Shown: one piece after another, positions 41,975 to 51,661 of the stretch
Layout: each line of letters opens with the position of its first letter
How positions within the stretch are numbered: position 1 is the first letter of the stretch
Source of the DNA: DAIQNV01 sp038748775
GTDB taxonomy: Bacteria > Planctomycetota > Phycisphaerae > Phycisphaerales > UBA1924
DNA: 64,000 nucleotides
Direction of reading: 5' to 3'
Assembly (NCBI GenBank): GCA_038748775.1
Contig: JBCDIT010000001.1
Location: forward strand, 541,032-605,031
Made by a program: the position numbers and the translations under genes
Notes under the pieces: model-generated
Seen by the model: the letters and a program-made list of their open reading frames with translations, nothing else
The model's database searches: none
Told to the model about the DNA's origin: nothing

Positions 41975-42220
41975 TCAGTACGCTTCTCGCCCAACGAGGA
42001 CCGGGGCTTGGACCAGCCCGGGCTGCACGTGGACGATGGGGTCACCCAGGTCGCTGAGCGCGTCGATCGCTCGATCGGCGGCGCGAGAGATCGCGGCCCG
42101 TCGTGACGTCGACACCCCCAAGCCCTCGCCAATCGCCGCGCGGGCCGCGACGATTTCAGCATGCCGCTCGGCACTCGCGGTGGGCGACCTGTCGGGCACG
42201 TGGAACGTGAGTCGGCTCAT
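41975..42220 (-). CDS. Small hypothetical protein
   Basis: 81 residues from ATG 42220, which follows AAAGGAGAAATC, one of the strongest ribosome binding sites in the window. Sequence begins MSRLTFHVPDRSPTASAERHAEIVAARAAIGEGLGVSTSRR, no membrane segment, basic N-terminal half, helical middle. Family not recognised. It ends 42 bp before the FIST start on the same strand. The good start signal and Ala/Arg-rich GC3 codon use argue that it is real. Confidence 0.6.
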   Translation of the reverse strand: MSRLTFHVPDRSPTASAERHAEIVAARAAIGEGLGVSTSRRAAISRAADRAIDALSDLGDPIVHVQPGLVQAPVLVGREAY

Positions 42221-42531
42221 GATTTCTCCTTTCGACACCCTGCCGAATGACCCCGGAGATTTTGCGTTGCCGAATTAGGGCAAACACACCAGGTGAATCG
42301 GGTTAGCACCGGTAACACATCACGGATTGCGAGATTCACAAGAAGAAACACCCCAAGAAACCCGCTGGTCGGCCGTATGCGACGCTTCATCCAACCCCGA
42401 TCGGGGCTCCCGCGAGGCCATTCAGGCAGGGGCACATTCCTCATGCCAACATAATGAATTGCCGGCCAATTGACGTGAATATCATTGCTATTCAAAATCA
42501 ATTTATTTCGACAAGTGCATAGGGAGCTTAC
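42221..42531. other. Divergent intergenic region with AT-rich promoter patch
   Basis: 311 bp without a gene. The right third is strongly AT-rich and holds the predicted promoter of the 42532 gene. A 204-residue minus-strand frame across it is not coding-like (many Arg/His) and is antisense to a real gene. Confidence 0.5.
42470..42498 (+). promoter_or_regulatory. Sigma-70-like promoter
   Basis: TTGACG (42470-42475), 17-bp spacer, CAAAAT (42493-42498). Leads to the GTG at 42532, which has GGGAG upstream. The only clear two-box promoter seen. Confidence 0.5.
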
Positions 42532-43035
42532 GTGAGACACAAAGCAGCACTCTGGATGGCGGGCTACGCGCTGGTTCTGATCGACGGTGGGGTCTCGGCG
42601 TATTTCATCGCGCCGCCTGAAGCGAACGCGGCGACGGCGGTCATCATTCCGTCGGCGTGTGCCGTGCTGATGCTGCTGTGCGCCGTGGCGTCGGCGATGA
42701 TGCAACGCAACCGTCTGATCGGGATGATCGGCGTCCATGCCGGTTTGGTCCTTCCGCTGGTGTTCGCGATCGCGTTCGGTTCGCGTGCGTTGGTCGCGAC
42801 GAGCGCGACCGAGGACTACCGCGAACAGCAAGGCGCCCTCGTGGACGCCGAAGCCCCCCGTATTCCCGGGGCGAACGCATCAATAGAAGCGGAAGCCGAC
42901 ACGGTTGATCACGACAAGATGTACTTGGCGGTCACTCTGTGGCGCCTGACCGGTTTGAGCGGGCTCGCTTCCGTCGCGATCCTGCTCCAACGCCCAAAAC
43001 CGGAGGCTCGCAGAGAGGCTGCTGTTGTGGATTAG
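42532..43035 (+). CDS. Integral membrane protein, possibly TMEM14-like
   Basis: 167 residues, GTG start with GGGAG upstream. Three or four hydrophobic helices: ALWMAGYALVLIDGGVSAYFI, AVIIPSACAVLMLLCAVASAM, GMIGVHAGLVLPLVFAIAFGSRAL, then an acidic loop (about 98-135) and a last helix LTGLSGLASVAILL. The first three helices recall the small TMEM14/UPF0136 proteins, but the identification is weak. Ends overlapping (4 bp) the stop of the convergent secreted protein gene. Confidence 0.7.
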   Translation: MRHKAALWMAGYALVLIDGGVSAYFIAPPEANAATAVIIPSACAVLMLLCAVASAMMQRNRLIGMIGVHAGLVLPLVFAIAFGSRALVATSATEDYREQQGALVDAEAPRIPGANASIEAEADTVDHDKMYLAVTLWRLTGLSGLASVAILLQRPKPEARREAAVVD

Positions 43036-44756
43036 CCGCCGTTCGCAGCCGCCGGCTGGACATCGGACGTCGTGGTGGTGGTCAGCACGTCGACTCGGAC
43101 CGGGCGGATCAGCATCAGGTTGAGGGCCCGGTCAAGGCGGACATCGCCGACAACGCCGACCAGTTCTCCCAGCTTTGATCGCAGATCGTCGGCCTCTCGG
43201 GCACGGACGTATCCGAGCGTCCGGGGTGCCGCGGGGCCGCCGACCGATTCGATGCGGTACATCAGGGGCAGCCGCTCGCCGGTGTAGAGAGCACTGGGCA
43301 CCAGCCGCCCGACGACCGCGTAGCGACGGGTCCGCTCGAGGGCGTTGAGCTGTTCACGGATCGCCCGGGTCCGATCGTCGGCCGCGGCCAGCGCGGCATC
43401 GACCGCCCGCCTTTCGTCTCGGGTTTGACGACGGATTCGGAGCAATTCAAGGCGGTCGTTGGCGATGCTGATCAGGAGCGGTTCTTCGAGCGTCGCGAGG
43501 GTGCGTTCGTACTCGTGGATGAGTTCGTCGATGGCGTTGTCGAGAGCGGTTCGTCCCTGGGCCGACACGCGGGCGACCTCGGCCTCGAGTTCATCGAGAG
43601 CGAGCGGAGCTGGTGGAGGCTCCGGGGCCATTTCCTCGACCTCAGCATCAGCGTCAGCCTGGACTTGTGTCCCGGGATCGGTCTCAGACCCAGACCCAGA
43701 CCCAGATTCGTCGTCGGGGGTGACCGGAATGACGACCGGTGCAACGCCACCCGAAGTCCCCTGCGCGGGATCAGACGAGCCGGCCGCCGCTGGTTGGCCC
43801 TGGGGATCGCCTGCGGTCTCCGAGGCCGAACTGGGATCCGATCTGGGATCCGGCCCCTGCTCGCCCTGCGTCGCGGGTGCCTGTGTGGGGTCGAGTTGCA
43901 CCGGGGCGGGCTGCGATTCGACGGGCTGGGACGGTGCGGGCTCGGGGTCCTCCGCTGACCGGGCAGAAGGCTCCGCCTGCGGGTCGGTGACGTCGGGGGC
44001 CCGCGCACCGGTCGCCTCGCTCGACTCGCCGGACGACGGGCTGCCTGGACCCGGATCGACGGCAGCCGCGTCGGGCTCGCTGACGGGGTCTGAGGGGCTC
44101 GTGGCGGCGGTGTTCGCCTCCTCGAGAGTCTCAACGGATGCTGGGGCGGGGCCTCCGAGGAATCGAGCATTGAGTTCGGCCCGCTCGGTGAGACTCGCCT
44201 CGCGGACGTCCTCGAGACGCAGGTAGGCGTGCGGCTGGTGCGGCACAACGCTCGGATCGCGAGGCGGGAGCACCCGATACCCGTCGAGATCACCGGAAGC
44301 GGACATCACTTCCTCGACCATGACGAGAGCCGTGCCGACTGGCAACGCCGATTTGAACACGCTGCGCCAGCTCCCCGCGACCCCCACGTTCGGGCTGATA
44401 TTTGCGGCCCGGAGCTTCGACGGCCGTTCGAGGACGACGAGGGGGCGACCGGATGGGTCGTTTCCGCCCGGCCTGGCGTCGAGATCGCTGACGAGCGCGG
44501 CGAGCGTTTCGGGGTAGACGACCCGGGCCCACTCGTCGCTCTGGCCATCGAGCCGCAGGGGGGTGCCCTCTTCGAGGCCCGCCACCGGATAGAAGCGCTC
44601 GAAGTCGCCGCAGCGCAGCGGGGTGTCGTCGGCGATGACGATCACCCAACGGGCCTCGACGGCCTCGATGGTGTCACCCGACTGGGCGAGGGCCCTTCCT
44701 GGGGTGAGCAACACAAGGGCAAAGATCATGATCGTGGTCAGGCATCGGGGCGTCAC
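43032..44756 (-). CDS. Large secreted protein with Pro/Ser/Asp-rich spacer and coiled coil
   Basis: 574 residues from a GTG at 44756 (GGAG 7 nt upstream); longer frame is rejected. Signal peptide LTTIMIFALVLLTPGRALAQ. Residues 25-180: a beta-rich domain containing ADDTPLRCGDFERFYPVAGLEEGTPL and SDEWARVVYP, which resembles SH3-like/'GW' stress domains. Residues 190-385: low-complexity Pro, Ser, Asp, Gln linker, including the micro-repeat GSGSGS. Residues 390-490: predicted coiled coil (LDELEAEVARVSAQGR, IRREQ-like heptads). End: a small domain with YAVVGRLVPSALYTGERLPLMYRIES. Family unknown; probably periplasmic or envelope-bound. Converges on 42532. Confidence 0.7.
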   Translation of the reverse strand: MTPRCLTTIMIFALVLLTPGRALAQSGDTIEAVEARWVIVIADDTPLRCGDFERFYPVAGLEEGTPLRLDGQSDEWARVVYPETLAALVSDLDARPGGNDPSGRPLVVLERPSKLRAANISPNVGVAGSWRSVFKSALPVGTALVMVEEVMSASGDLDGYRVLPPRDPSVVPHQPHAYLRLEDVREASLTERAELNARFLGGPAPASVETLEEANTAATSPSDPVSEPDAAAVDPGPGSPSSGESSEATGARAPDVTDPQAEPSARSAEDPEPAPSQPVESQPAPVQLDPTQAPATQGEQGPDPRSDPSSASETAGDPQGQPAAAGSSDPAQGTSGGVAPVVIPVTPDDESGSGSGSETDPGTQVQADADAEVEEMAPEPPPAPLALDELEAEVARVSAQGRTALDNAIDELIHEYERTLATLEEPLLISIANDRLELLRIRRQTRDERRAVDAALAAADDRTRAIREQLNALERTRRYAVVGRLVPSALYTGERLPLMYRIESVGGPAAPRTLGYVRAREADDLRSKLGELVGVVGDVRLDRALNLMLIRPVRVDVLTTTTTSDVQPAAANGG

Positions 44757-44878
44757 GTTTGGCTCCGTCTCGTCGAGGCGTCTGTCGGGCATTCCCGCAT
44801 CGGCTCGGTGGCTGAGGATCGTTGAGTGTACACGTGATCGGGTTCCGGGCTCGCTTTGCGACCCGCCGACGCCCGGCC

Positions 44879-44884
44879 TAATCT
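44879..44884 (+). promoter_or_regulatory. Putative -10 element (TAATCT), TolC-like gene
   Basis: TAATCT 9 nt before the ATG at 44894; no ribosome binding site. Confidence 0.35.
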
Positions 44885-44893
44885 CGCTGGCCG

Positions 44894-46792
44894 ATGAAGA
44901 CACTCATACAACGGTGTGCCGGGCGACGGACCAGACTCAGCGCGTGGGCGGGCGTCGGTGGCGTCTTGGCGGTGATCATCTCCGCCGGGTGCTCTTCGGC
45001 GATCCGTGACGATGCTGAGAGCGACCTCCGAGCGAGCGTGACCGCGGCGCTCCAGCGCGAGCTTCGGGAGGCTGCTGAGCACCCCGGCTCCCTTGAACTC
45101 CGCCGCGACGGCGATGTCGCGTCGCTTGAGATCAGGCCCGAGCACCTCGAAGAGATCGACGAGCTCTATAACCCGTCCAAGTACTTCGAGGTGATCGAGA
45201 ACGGCACTCCCGACCGCGCTGCGCAGGTCTCCGGGCTGCTGGCGGCGGACCTGTTGGGCCTGGACGCCCGCACGGCTCCGGTCGGGCTCCGGTCGGCGAT
45301 CGAACTCGCCGTGGGCCGGAACCTCAGCGTCCAGGAAGCCAGCTTCGGGCCTCCCATCGGTCAGACCAACATCGTGACGGCCGAGGCCGCGTTCGACGCG
45401 GTGTTCTTCAACGATTTCCAGTGGGCGGATACCGACACCCCCACGACGTCTCCGGTCATCGGCCTCGGTTCCCCGGCACGGGCGACAAACGCGCAGCAGT
45501 CGGTCACGAACTCGACCGGCATCCGGCGTGCGTTGACCACCGGCGGTCAGTTCTCGGCCGAACAGCGGATCTCGTACACCGATGTCCGCGCGTCATCGTT
45601 CGGGGGCGTGGGGACGCCGAACCCCGCCAGCAGCGCGGACTTTGTCTTCGGGATCAACCAGCCGATCCTCCAGGGCTTCGGCCCGGATGTCGCGCTCTCG
45701 GAGGTCAGGCTGAGCCGGAACGCCGAACGCGCTTCGATCGCCGATCTTCGCTCGCAACTGATCAACACGGTCACCGACACCGAGCGTGCGTACTGGGAAC
45801 TCGTGCGCACGTTCCGGGAACTGCTCATCATCGGACGCCTGCTCGAGCGTGGGCAGCAAGTGCGTGACGAGATCAAGGCAAGGCGTGTGCTCGACGCGGT
45901 GCAGGCCCAGGTCGCCGACGCGGTATCGGCGGTCGAGAGCCGGCGCGCCGAGTTGCTCCGGGCGCAGCGCGCGGTCCGCCGGGCGAGCGATGCGCTCAAG
46001 CTCCTGATCAACGACCCTCGATTCCCCGTCGGTTCCGAAACGATCTTGCTCCCGCTCGATCCGGCGCTCGACCAGCCGATTGTCTACAGCCTGACCGATG
46101 CCCTCAGGGCCGCGATCGAAAACCGCCCCGAGGTCGCCCTCGCGGTACTCTCGATCGACGACGCGTCGATCCGGCAGGCCGTGGCGGACAACGGGCGACT
46201 CCCGACGCTCGACCTCAGCGCCGAATTCCAATTGCGGGGGTTCGACGAGAACCTGGGTGACGCGTACGAGGACGCCTTCGAGAACGAGTTCATCGATGAC
46301 TTCGCGATCGGGGCGCTGTTCGAGCAGGCCATCGGCAATCGCGCCGACGAGGCCGCGTATCGGCGGGCGAGACTCGAGCGGATGCAGAGCGTGGTCGCGT
46401 ACCGCCGCGTCGTCCAGCAGGTCGTGCTGGACGTGAAAGACGCGCTCGACGACGTCGTTACCAACTACAAGCTGATCCAGCAGGCGAGGCTGAGCCGGAT
46501 CGCGGCGGCCGAGGCCCTGCGAACGCTTCTCGTCGAGAAGGAACTGACCGACCGGGGCTTCACCGTCGAACGTCTCGACCTTGAGTTGAGCCAGCAGGAC
46601 GCGCTGGCCGCGGCCGAGCGGGCCGAGGTCTCGGCCCTGATCGACTACCAGGTCTCGCTGGCCGAATTGTCTCGTGCCCAGGGCACAGCGCTCGAGCGGA
46701 ACCGGATCGACTTCAGCGTGCCCAACGCGAACCAAGTCGAAGATGGCGCCCTCGCGACCGAGTACGAGGTCGACGGCGCCGCGGACGACTGA
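44894..46792 (+). CDS. TolC-family outer membrane efflux protein
   Basis: 632 residues. Lipobox-like signal (VIISAGC, Cys33). Two outer-membrane-efflux repeats: first around 115-380 (LRSAIELAVGRNLSVQEA, DTERAYWELVRTFRELLIIG, AVQAQVADAVSAVESRRAELLRAQRAVRRASDALKLL), second around 390-610 (LTDALRAAIENRPEVALAVLSIDDA, FEQAIGNRADEAAYRRARLERMQSVVAYRRVVQQVVLDVKDAL). Longer than E. coli TolC (493), with an acidic N-terminal extension. Outer-membrane channel for a tripartite exporter; no membrane-fusion partner is adjacent. The Sua5 gene starts 1 bp after its stop. Confidence 0.88.
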   Translation: MKTLIQRCAGRRTRLSAWAGVGGVLAVIISAGCSSAIRDDAESDLRASVTAALQRELREAAEHPGSLELRRDGDVASLEIRPEHLEEIDELYNPSKYFEVIENGTPDRAAQVSGLLAADLLGLDARTAPVGLRSAIELAVGRNLSVQEASFGPPIGQTNIVTAEAAFDAVFFNDFQWADTDTPTTSPVIGLGSPARATNAQQSVTNSTGIRRALTTGGQFSAEQRISYTDVRASSFGGVGTPNPASSADFVFGINQPILQGFGPDVALSEVRLSRNAERASIADLRSQLINTVTDTERAYWELVRTFRELLIIGRLLERGQQVRDEIKARRVLDAVQAQVADAVSAVESRRAELLRAQRAVRRASDALKLLINDPRFPVGSETILLPLDPALDQPIVYSLTDALRAAIENRPEVALAVLSIDDASIRQAVADNGRLPTLDLSAEFQLRGFDENLGDAYEDAFENEFIDDFAIGALFEQAIGNRADEAAYRRARLERMQSVVAYRRVVQQVVLDVKDALDDVVTNYKLIQQARLSRIAAAEALRTLLVEKELTDRGFTVERLDLELSQQDALAAAERAEVSALIDYQVSLAELSRAQGTALERNRIDFSVPNANQVEDGALATEYEVDGAADD

Positions 46793-46793
46793 G

Positions 46794-47810
46794 GTGGACG
46801 GGCCCGAGGCGATCGCGGAGGCCGTCGGTCGACTCCGAGCCGGGGGCCTGGTCGCGTTTCCGACGGAGACAGTGTACGGGCTCGGGGCCGACGCGCGACG
46901 AGCGGATGCTGTGCAACGCGTCTTCGAAACCAAAGGTCGGCCGTCGGATAACCCGCTGATCGTTCACGTCTCCGGGGAGGCGATGGCGGCCCTTGTTGTG
47001 CGGTCGTTCACGGACCGTGCAGTGAGACTCGCGGCCGCGTTTTGGCCCGGGCCTCTGACCTTCGTCCTCGAGCGTTCGAACGCCATCCCGGACGTCGTCA
47101 CCGCCGGCGGCCCCACCGTCGGCGTTCGATGCCCGGACCACCCGCTCGCGCTCGCGTTGATCGAGTCGTTCGGGGGGCCCCTCGTCGGCCCGAGCGCCAA
47201 TCCGAGCGGTTACATCAGCCCGACGAGCGCCGCGCATGTCCTCAACCACTTCGGGCAAGGTGAAGTGCTCGTGCTCGATGGCGGGGCGTGCAAGGCGGGC
47301 CTTGAAAGCACGGTTATCGATCTCACGTCCGCGCGCCCCAGGGTGCTCCGCCCGGGGATCGTCGGCGTTGAACACCTCGCCGCGGTTCTTGGAGAGCCGG
47401 TCGACGGCTGGGGGGGGAACGCCCACGGTTCAGCCATCGCTGGCCAAGCAGCGAAGCGAACAGCATCACCCGGGCTCATCGGCCCCCACTACCAACCGCG
47501 CGCGGCGGTCGTGGTCGTGGGCACGCTCGAAGAGATCAACGACGCCCTCCCATCGGGTTCGCAATCGGGCGTGGTCCTCGCGCCCCCAGGAACACCGATC
47601 ACTGTCGCGCCGCCTCACACCTCGATCCCGATGCCCGTCTCGGCACACGCGTACGCCAGCGAGTTGTACGCGGCGCTGCGCGACGCCGATGACTCGGGCG
47701 CTGGCGTGATCGTCGTCGCGCTGCCGAGCGTTGAGACAGCGAGCGGGTCCGACGCGGCGGTGTGGGCCGCGGTGCGCGAGAGACTCGGTCGCGCCTCTGG
47801 AGTGGAGTGA
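46794..47810 (+). CDS. L-threonylcarbamoyladenylate synthase (Sua5 type)
   Basis: 338 residues from GTG 46794, one base after the TolC stop. Makes threonylcarbamoyl-AMP for the t6A37 modification of ANN-decoding tRNAs. YrdC domain about 8-200: GLVAFPTETVYGLGADARRADAVQRVFETKGRPSDNPLIVHV, GPLTFVLERSNAIPDVV, VGVRCPDHP, GGPLVGPSANPSGYISPTSA, ESTVIDLT, LRPGIVG. Then linker and Sua5 C-terminal domain with PGLIGPHYQP. Translationally coupled to the TolC gene and to the next membrane-protein gene (ATG overlaps its stop). Confidence 0.93.
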   Translation: MDGPEAIAEAVGRLRAGGLVAFPTETVYGLGADARRADAVQRVFETKGRPSDNPLIVHVSGEAMAALVVRSFTDRAVRLAAAFWPGPLTFVLERSNAIPDVVTAGGPTVGVRCPDHPLALALIESFGGPLVGPSANPSGYISPTSAAHVLNHFGQGEVLVLDGGACKAGLESTVIDLTSARPRVLRPGIVGVEHLAAVLGEPVDGWGGNAHGSAIAGQAAKRTASPGLIGPHYQPRAAVVVVGTLEEINDALPSGSQSGVVLAPPGTPITVAPPHTSIPMPVSAHAYASELYAALRDADDSGAGVIVVALPSVETASGSDAAVWAAVRERLGRASGVE

Positions 47811-48427
47811 TGAGTTGGTCGGGTATCGAGAAAACGCGGGAGCGTGTCGTGCTTCGCCGTTCGCTGGCGAGCGTGGTGTTTTACACGCTGCTCAATGGCG
47901 TGCTGATCGGCTTCATGTCGTTCTCGCCATTCGGGACGGTCGTGACGATGGTGATCGACGCGGTGAACGGGTCTTCCCCCCCACCATCGCAGACTATCAC
48001 GAGCGTCGCGATGTTCATCGTCGTATACGGGACGGCGCTCGCGCTGCATCTTCGAACGCTCCGTTGGCAGGTCGCATTCGACTTCGAACGTCAGACGGTC
48101 ACCTTCTCCGGGATGACCTGGTTCAGCCCTTGGTGGAGACCCAGGTTCGGCACGCTTGAGGCGCCGATGGGTGACCTGCTTGACGCTCACCGCATCGGGA
48201 TCCCGAGAAACTTCTCGGTCCGATTCGTCTTCCGGAACGCGGTCCTGTCCACCCCCAGAGCGTTCGGTCACTGGAGGACGCTCCGCGATGTCGGCGCGTC
48301 CATTGCGGCGCTGAACCCGCCCCCTCCGGTGATCCACTCGGCGGCCGGGATGTGGGCGGTGTTTTCCACGTTCGGCGTGGTGCTCTGGGTCGCCGGGATC
48401 ATGTACGTGCTCACGACGTTCTTTTGA
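47810..48427 (+). CDS. Membrane protein of unknown function
   Basis: 205 residues. ATG overlaps the Sua5 stop (TGATG). Three hydrophobic segments: ASVVFYTLLNGVLIGFMSF (about 18-36), SVAMFIVVYGTALALHL (62-78), and AAGMWAVFSTFGVVLWVAGIMYVLTTFF at the end. Between them a cytosolic or periplasmic beta region with VAFDFERQTVTFSGMTWFSPWWRPRF. Family not recognised. Coupled to Sua5 and TolC, but a shared function is not evident. Confidence 0.7.
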   Translation: MSWSGIEKTRERVVLRRSLASVVFYTLLNGVLIGFMSFSPFGTVVTMVIDAVNGSSPPPSQTITSVAMFIVVYGTALALHLRTLRWQVAFDFERQTVTFSGMTWFSPWWRPRFGTLEAPMGDLLDAHRIGIPRNFSVRFVFRNAVLSTPRAFGHWRTLRDVGASIAALNPPPPVIHSAAGMWAVFSTFGVVLWVAGIMYVLTTFF

Positions 48428-48577
48428 CCGAGGCGCCGAGGTCCGGAGCCCCACTCCGACGGGGCGACGCCGCGAGCCGGCCCGCTCGGTTCAGAGGCGG
48501 AACGGGACTACCCTCGGGCCCCGGGCGGCTGCGCGGCGTCCGGGGACCGAATGATGCCGGTGGAAGGAGTTGTCTCA

Positions 48578-50062
<1,485 letters not shown>

Positions 50063-50138
50063 GTGAACGTTCGCGTTCGTGGGCTTCGCGTCGCTCAGCC
50101 AGCAGCGCTCGGCGTGCACGCGGAGCACTGAGATAATG

Positions 50139-50166
50139 CCCCTCGCGGCCGGTATGCCGCGCGGGG
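50139..50166 (+). terminator. Terminator after icd
   Basis: Hairpin CCCC-T-CGCGGC / GCCGCG-C-GGGG with loop CGGTAT, followed by TTTC. It lies between the convergent icd and PEP-CTERM genes and may serve both. Confidence 0.6.
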
Positions 50167-50181
50167 TTTCGGCGGCGCTCG

Positions 50182-51099
50182 TTATCGACGTCGACGGAAC
50201 GGAGCGAGTCCGGCGAGGCCGAGCACGGCGACACCGTACGGTGAAGGCACAACAACTACGGAGGCGGTGACACCACCGGCCTGGTACTCGTACCAGATGC
50301 CATCGAATCCCGCGAACGGGTCGCCGAGCGCGACGCCGCCTGACGAGGCTTTGCCGTCGAGCAGTGTGCCGAGCGCAAGTTCGGCGTCGATCACACCCTT
50401 GGTCGTGTCAAGGATCGTGCTCCCTGGGAACGCGCTCAATGGTGTGTTGTATCCGTAGCGGGCGTCGGCACCCTCACCAGCGTCGAGATCGAACATGTTC
50501 GCGAGCGTGAAGTCTCCATCGCCGGAAACGGCAAGTTCTTCGAGGCTCAGCGGGTTGAACCGGAAATCAAACGACTGAAGTGTATTGGCTCCCTGGGTGT
50601 AGGTCAGGTTGACGGGGACCCCGTCGATGACCGTGAGAGTCCCGGTGCCGAAGAACCCAGTCGTCGTGACACCGACTTCATCCGTCGTCGTGCTGTTGAC
50701 CGTACGCGGGAGAAGAATCTTGGTGTCTTCGGACACACCGAGGGCATTGCCCGATGCAAGGCGAGTCGTTAGCGCTTCGACGCGCTCGAGGACTGGCGTG
50801 TGGAGGAAGAACTCGACATTCGGATCGCTCCCGGCTCCGGGGCCGAACGTGAAGGTCTGCACGCCCTGGATGGTCGAATCGAAGCCCTTCACGATGAATT
50901 GGCCGTCGAATCGACCGAGATCAGGGTTGGCCGCGATCGCCGATCCGAGTGGCGTCCCGGGGTTGAACGGATTCTGACTTGCCGGCCCGGTGTATTGGGT
51001 GAGGTCACCGACAAAGTTCACGCTGAGGACGTCTGCGGTCGCTGGGACCCCCATCAAAACGACGAGCGCGCAGAACGACAGGGCCTTTGCTTTTCTCAA
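50182..51099 (-). CDS. Secreted PEP-CTERM-like protein
   Basis: 305 residues. Signal peptide AKALSFCALVVLMGVPATA; beta-rich, Gly/Thr/Ser-rich passenger (GRFDGQFIVKGFD, IQGVQTFTFGPGAGSDPNVEFFL, DGIWYEYQAGG) and a C-terminal tail VVVPSPYGVAVLGLAGLAPFRRRR fitting the PEP-CTERM-like sorting pattern (Pro-rich start, hydrophobic stretch, Arg cluster). No enzymatic motif recognised. Probably exported and anchored on the cell surface or in the matrix. AGGAGATAG precedes the ATG. Confidence 0.83.
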   Translation of the reverse strand: MRKAKALSFCALVVLMGVPATADVLSVNFVGDLTQYTGPASQNPFNPGTPLGSAIAANPDLGRFDGQFIVKGFDSTIQGVQTFTFGPGAGSDPNVEFFLHTPVLERVEALTTRLASGNALGVSEDTKILLPRTVNSTTTDEVGVTTTGFFGTGTLTVIDGVPVNLTYTQGANTLQSFDFRFNPLSLEELAVSGDGDFTLANMFDLDAGEGADARYGYNTPLSAFPGSTILDTTKGVIDAELALGTLLDGKASSGGVALGDPFAGFDGIWYEYQAGGVTASVVVVPSPYGVAVLGLAGLAPFRRRR

Positions 51100-51661
51100 A
51101 GCTATCTCCTGAAAAAGGGAAGTTATTGAGACTGAGTCTCAATTGCACCGTACACTGTGTTCGCGTCTATGGCGACCCAAACCATGAAAAATCGGAGTGA
51201 TTCGAGGTTCACTTCGCGGCCGAAAGCGGGCTGACGATGCAGAACGCCGCCCGGTGTCACGAGTTGGTCGAATTGGGGTGACGTAAGCGCGGATAAGACG
51301 GTATGTCGTCCGTCGCCGACCACGTGTAGGTCCTTCTCGAACGCGACCTACCGGCCAGGGCATACGACGCTTCCGACGCACACGAGCGGCGTCCACTGGC
51401 CAGCGTTCCTGGTGACGCATCGCTCTTGCTGATCGTACTTGCGCATGAAAGCTCGCCTTCCGTGCGCAAGATGTTCAGCGAGATGGACGCAACAAGCACA
51501 AGAGAACACGTTCGCGTCGATCAGTTCTCACCAGAAGAGACCACAGGTTCGCTGTTCCGAATTGTCGGCACGCCGGTTCTCAGAGAAAAGTGCGCGCGTC
51601 GTGAAGAGATGGCGGCGTGCCACGTCGATAATCGACCGGAAGCCGAAACTGTGATCGCTCG
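51100..51661. other. Intergenic region, no gene seen
   Basis: 562 bp. Small open frames exist on both strands but none has coding-like composition, a good start or a recognisable product; the right end is the untranslated 3' side of the serine hydrolase gene. It may be a decayed gene. Confidence 0.4.

Noticed and set aside
51123..51661. Small ORFs on both strands after the PEP-CTERM gene
   Set aside because: No ribosome binding sites, poor GC3 pattern and no product recognised.
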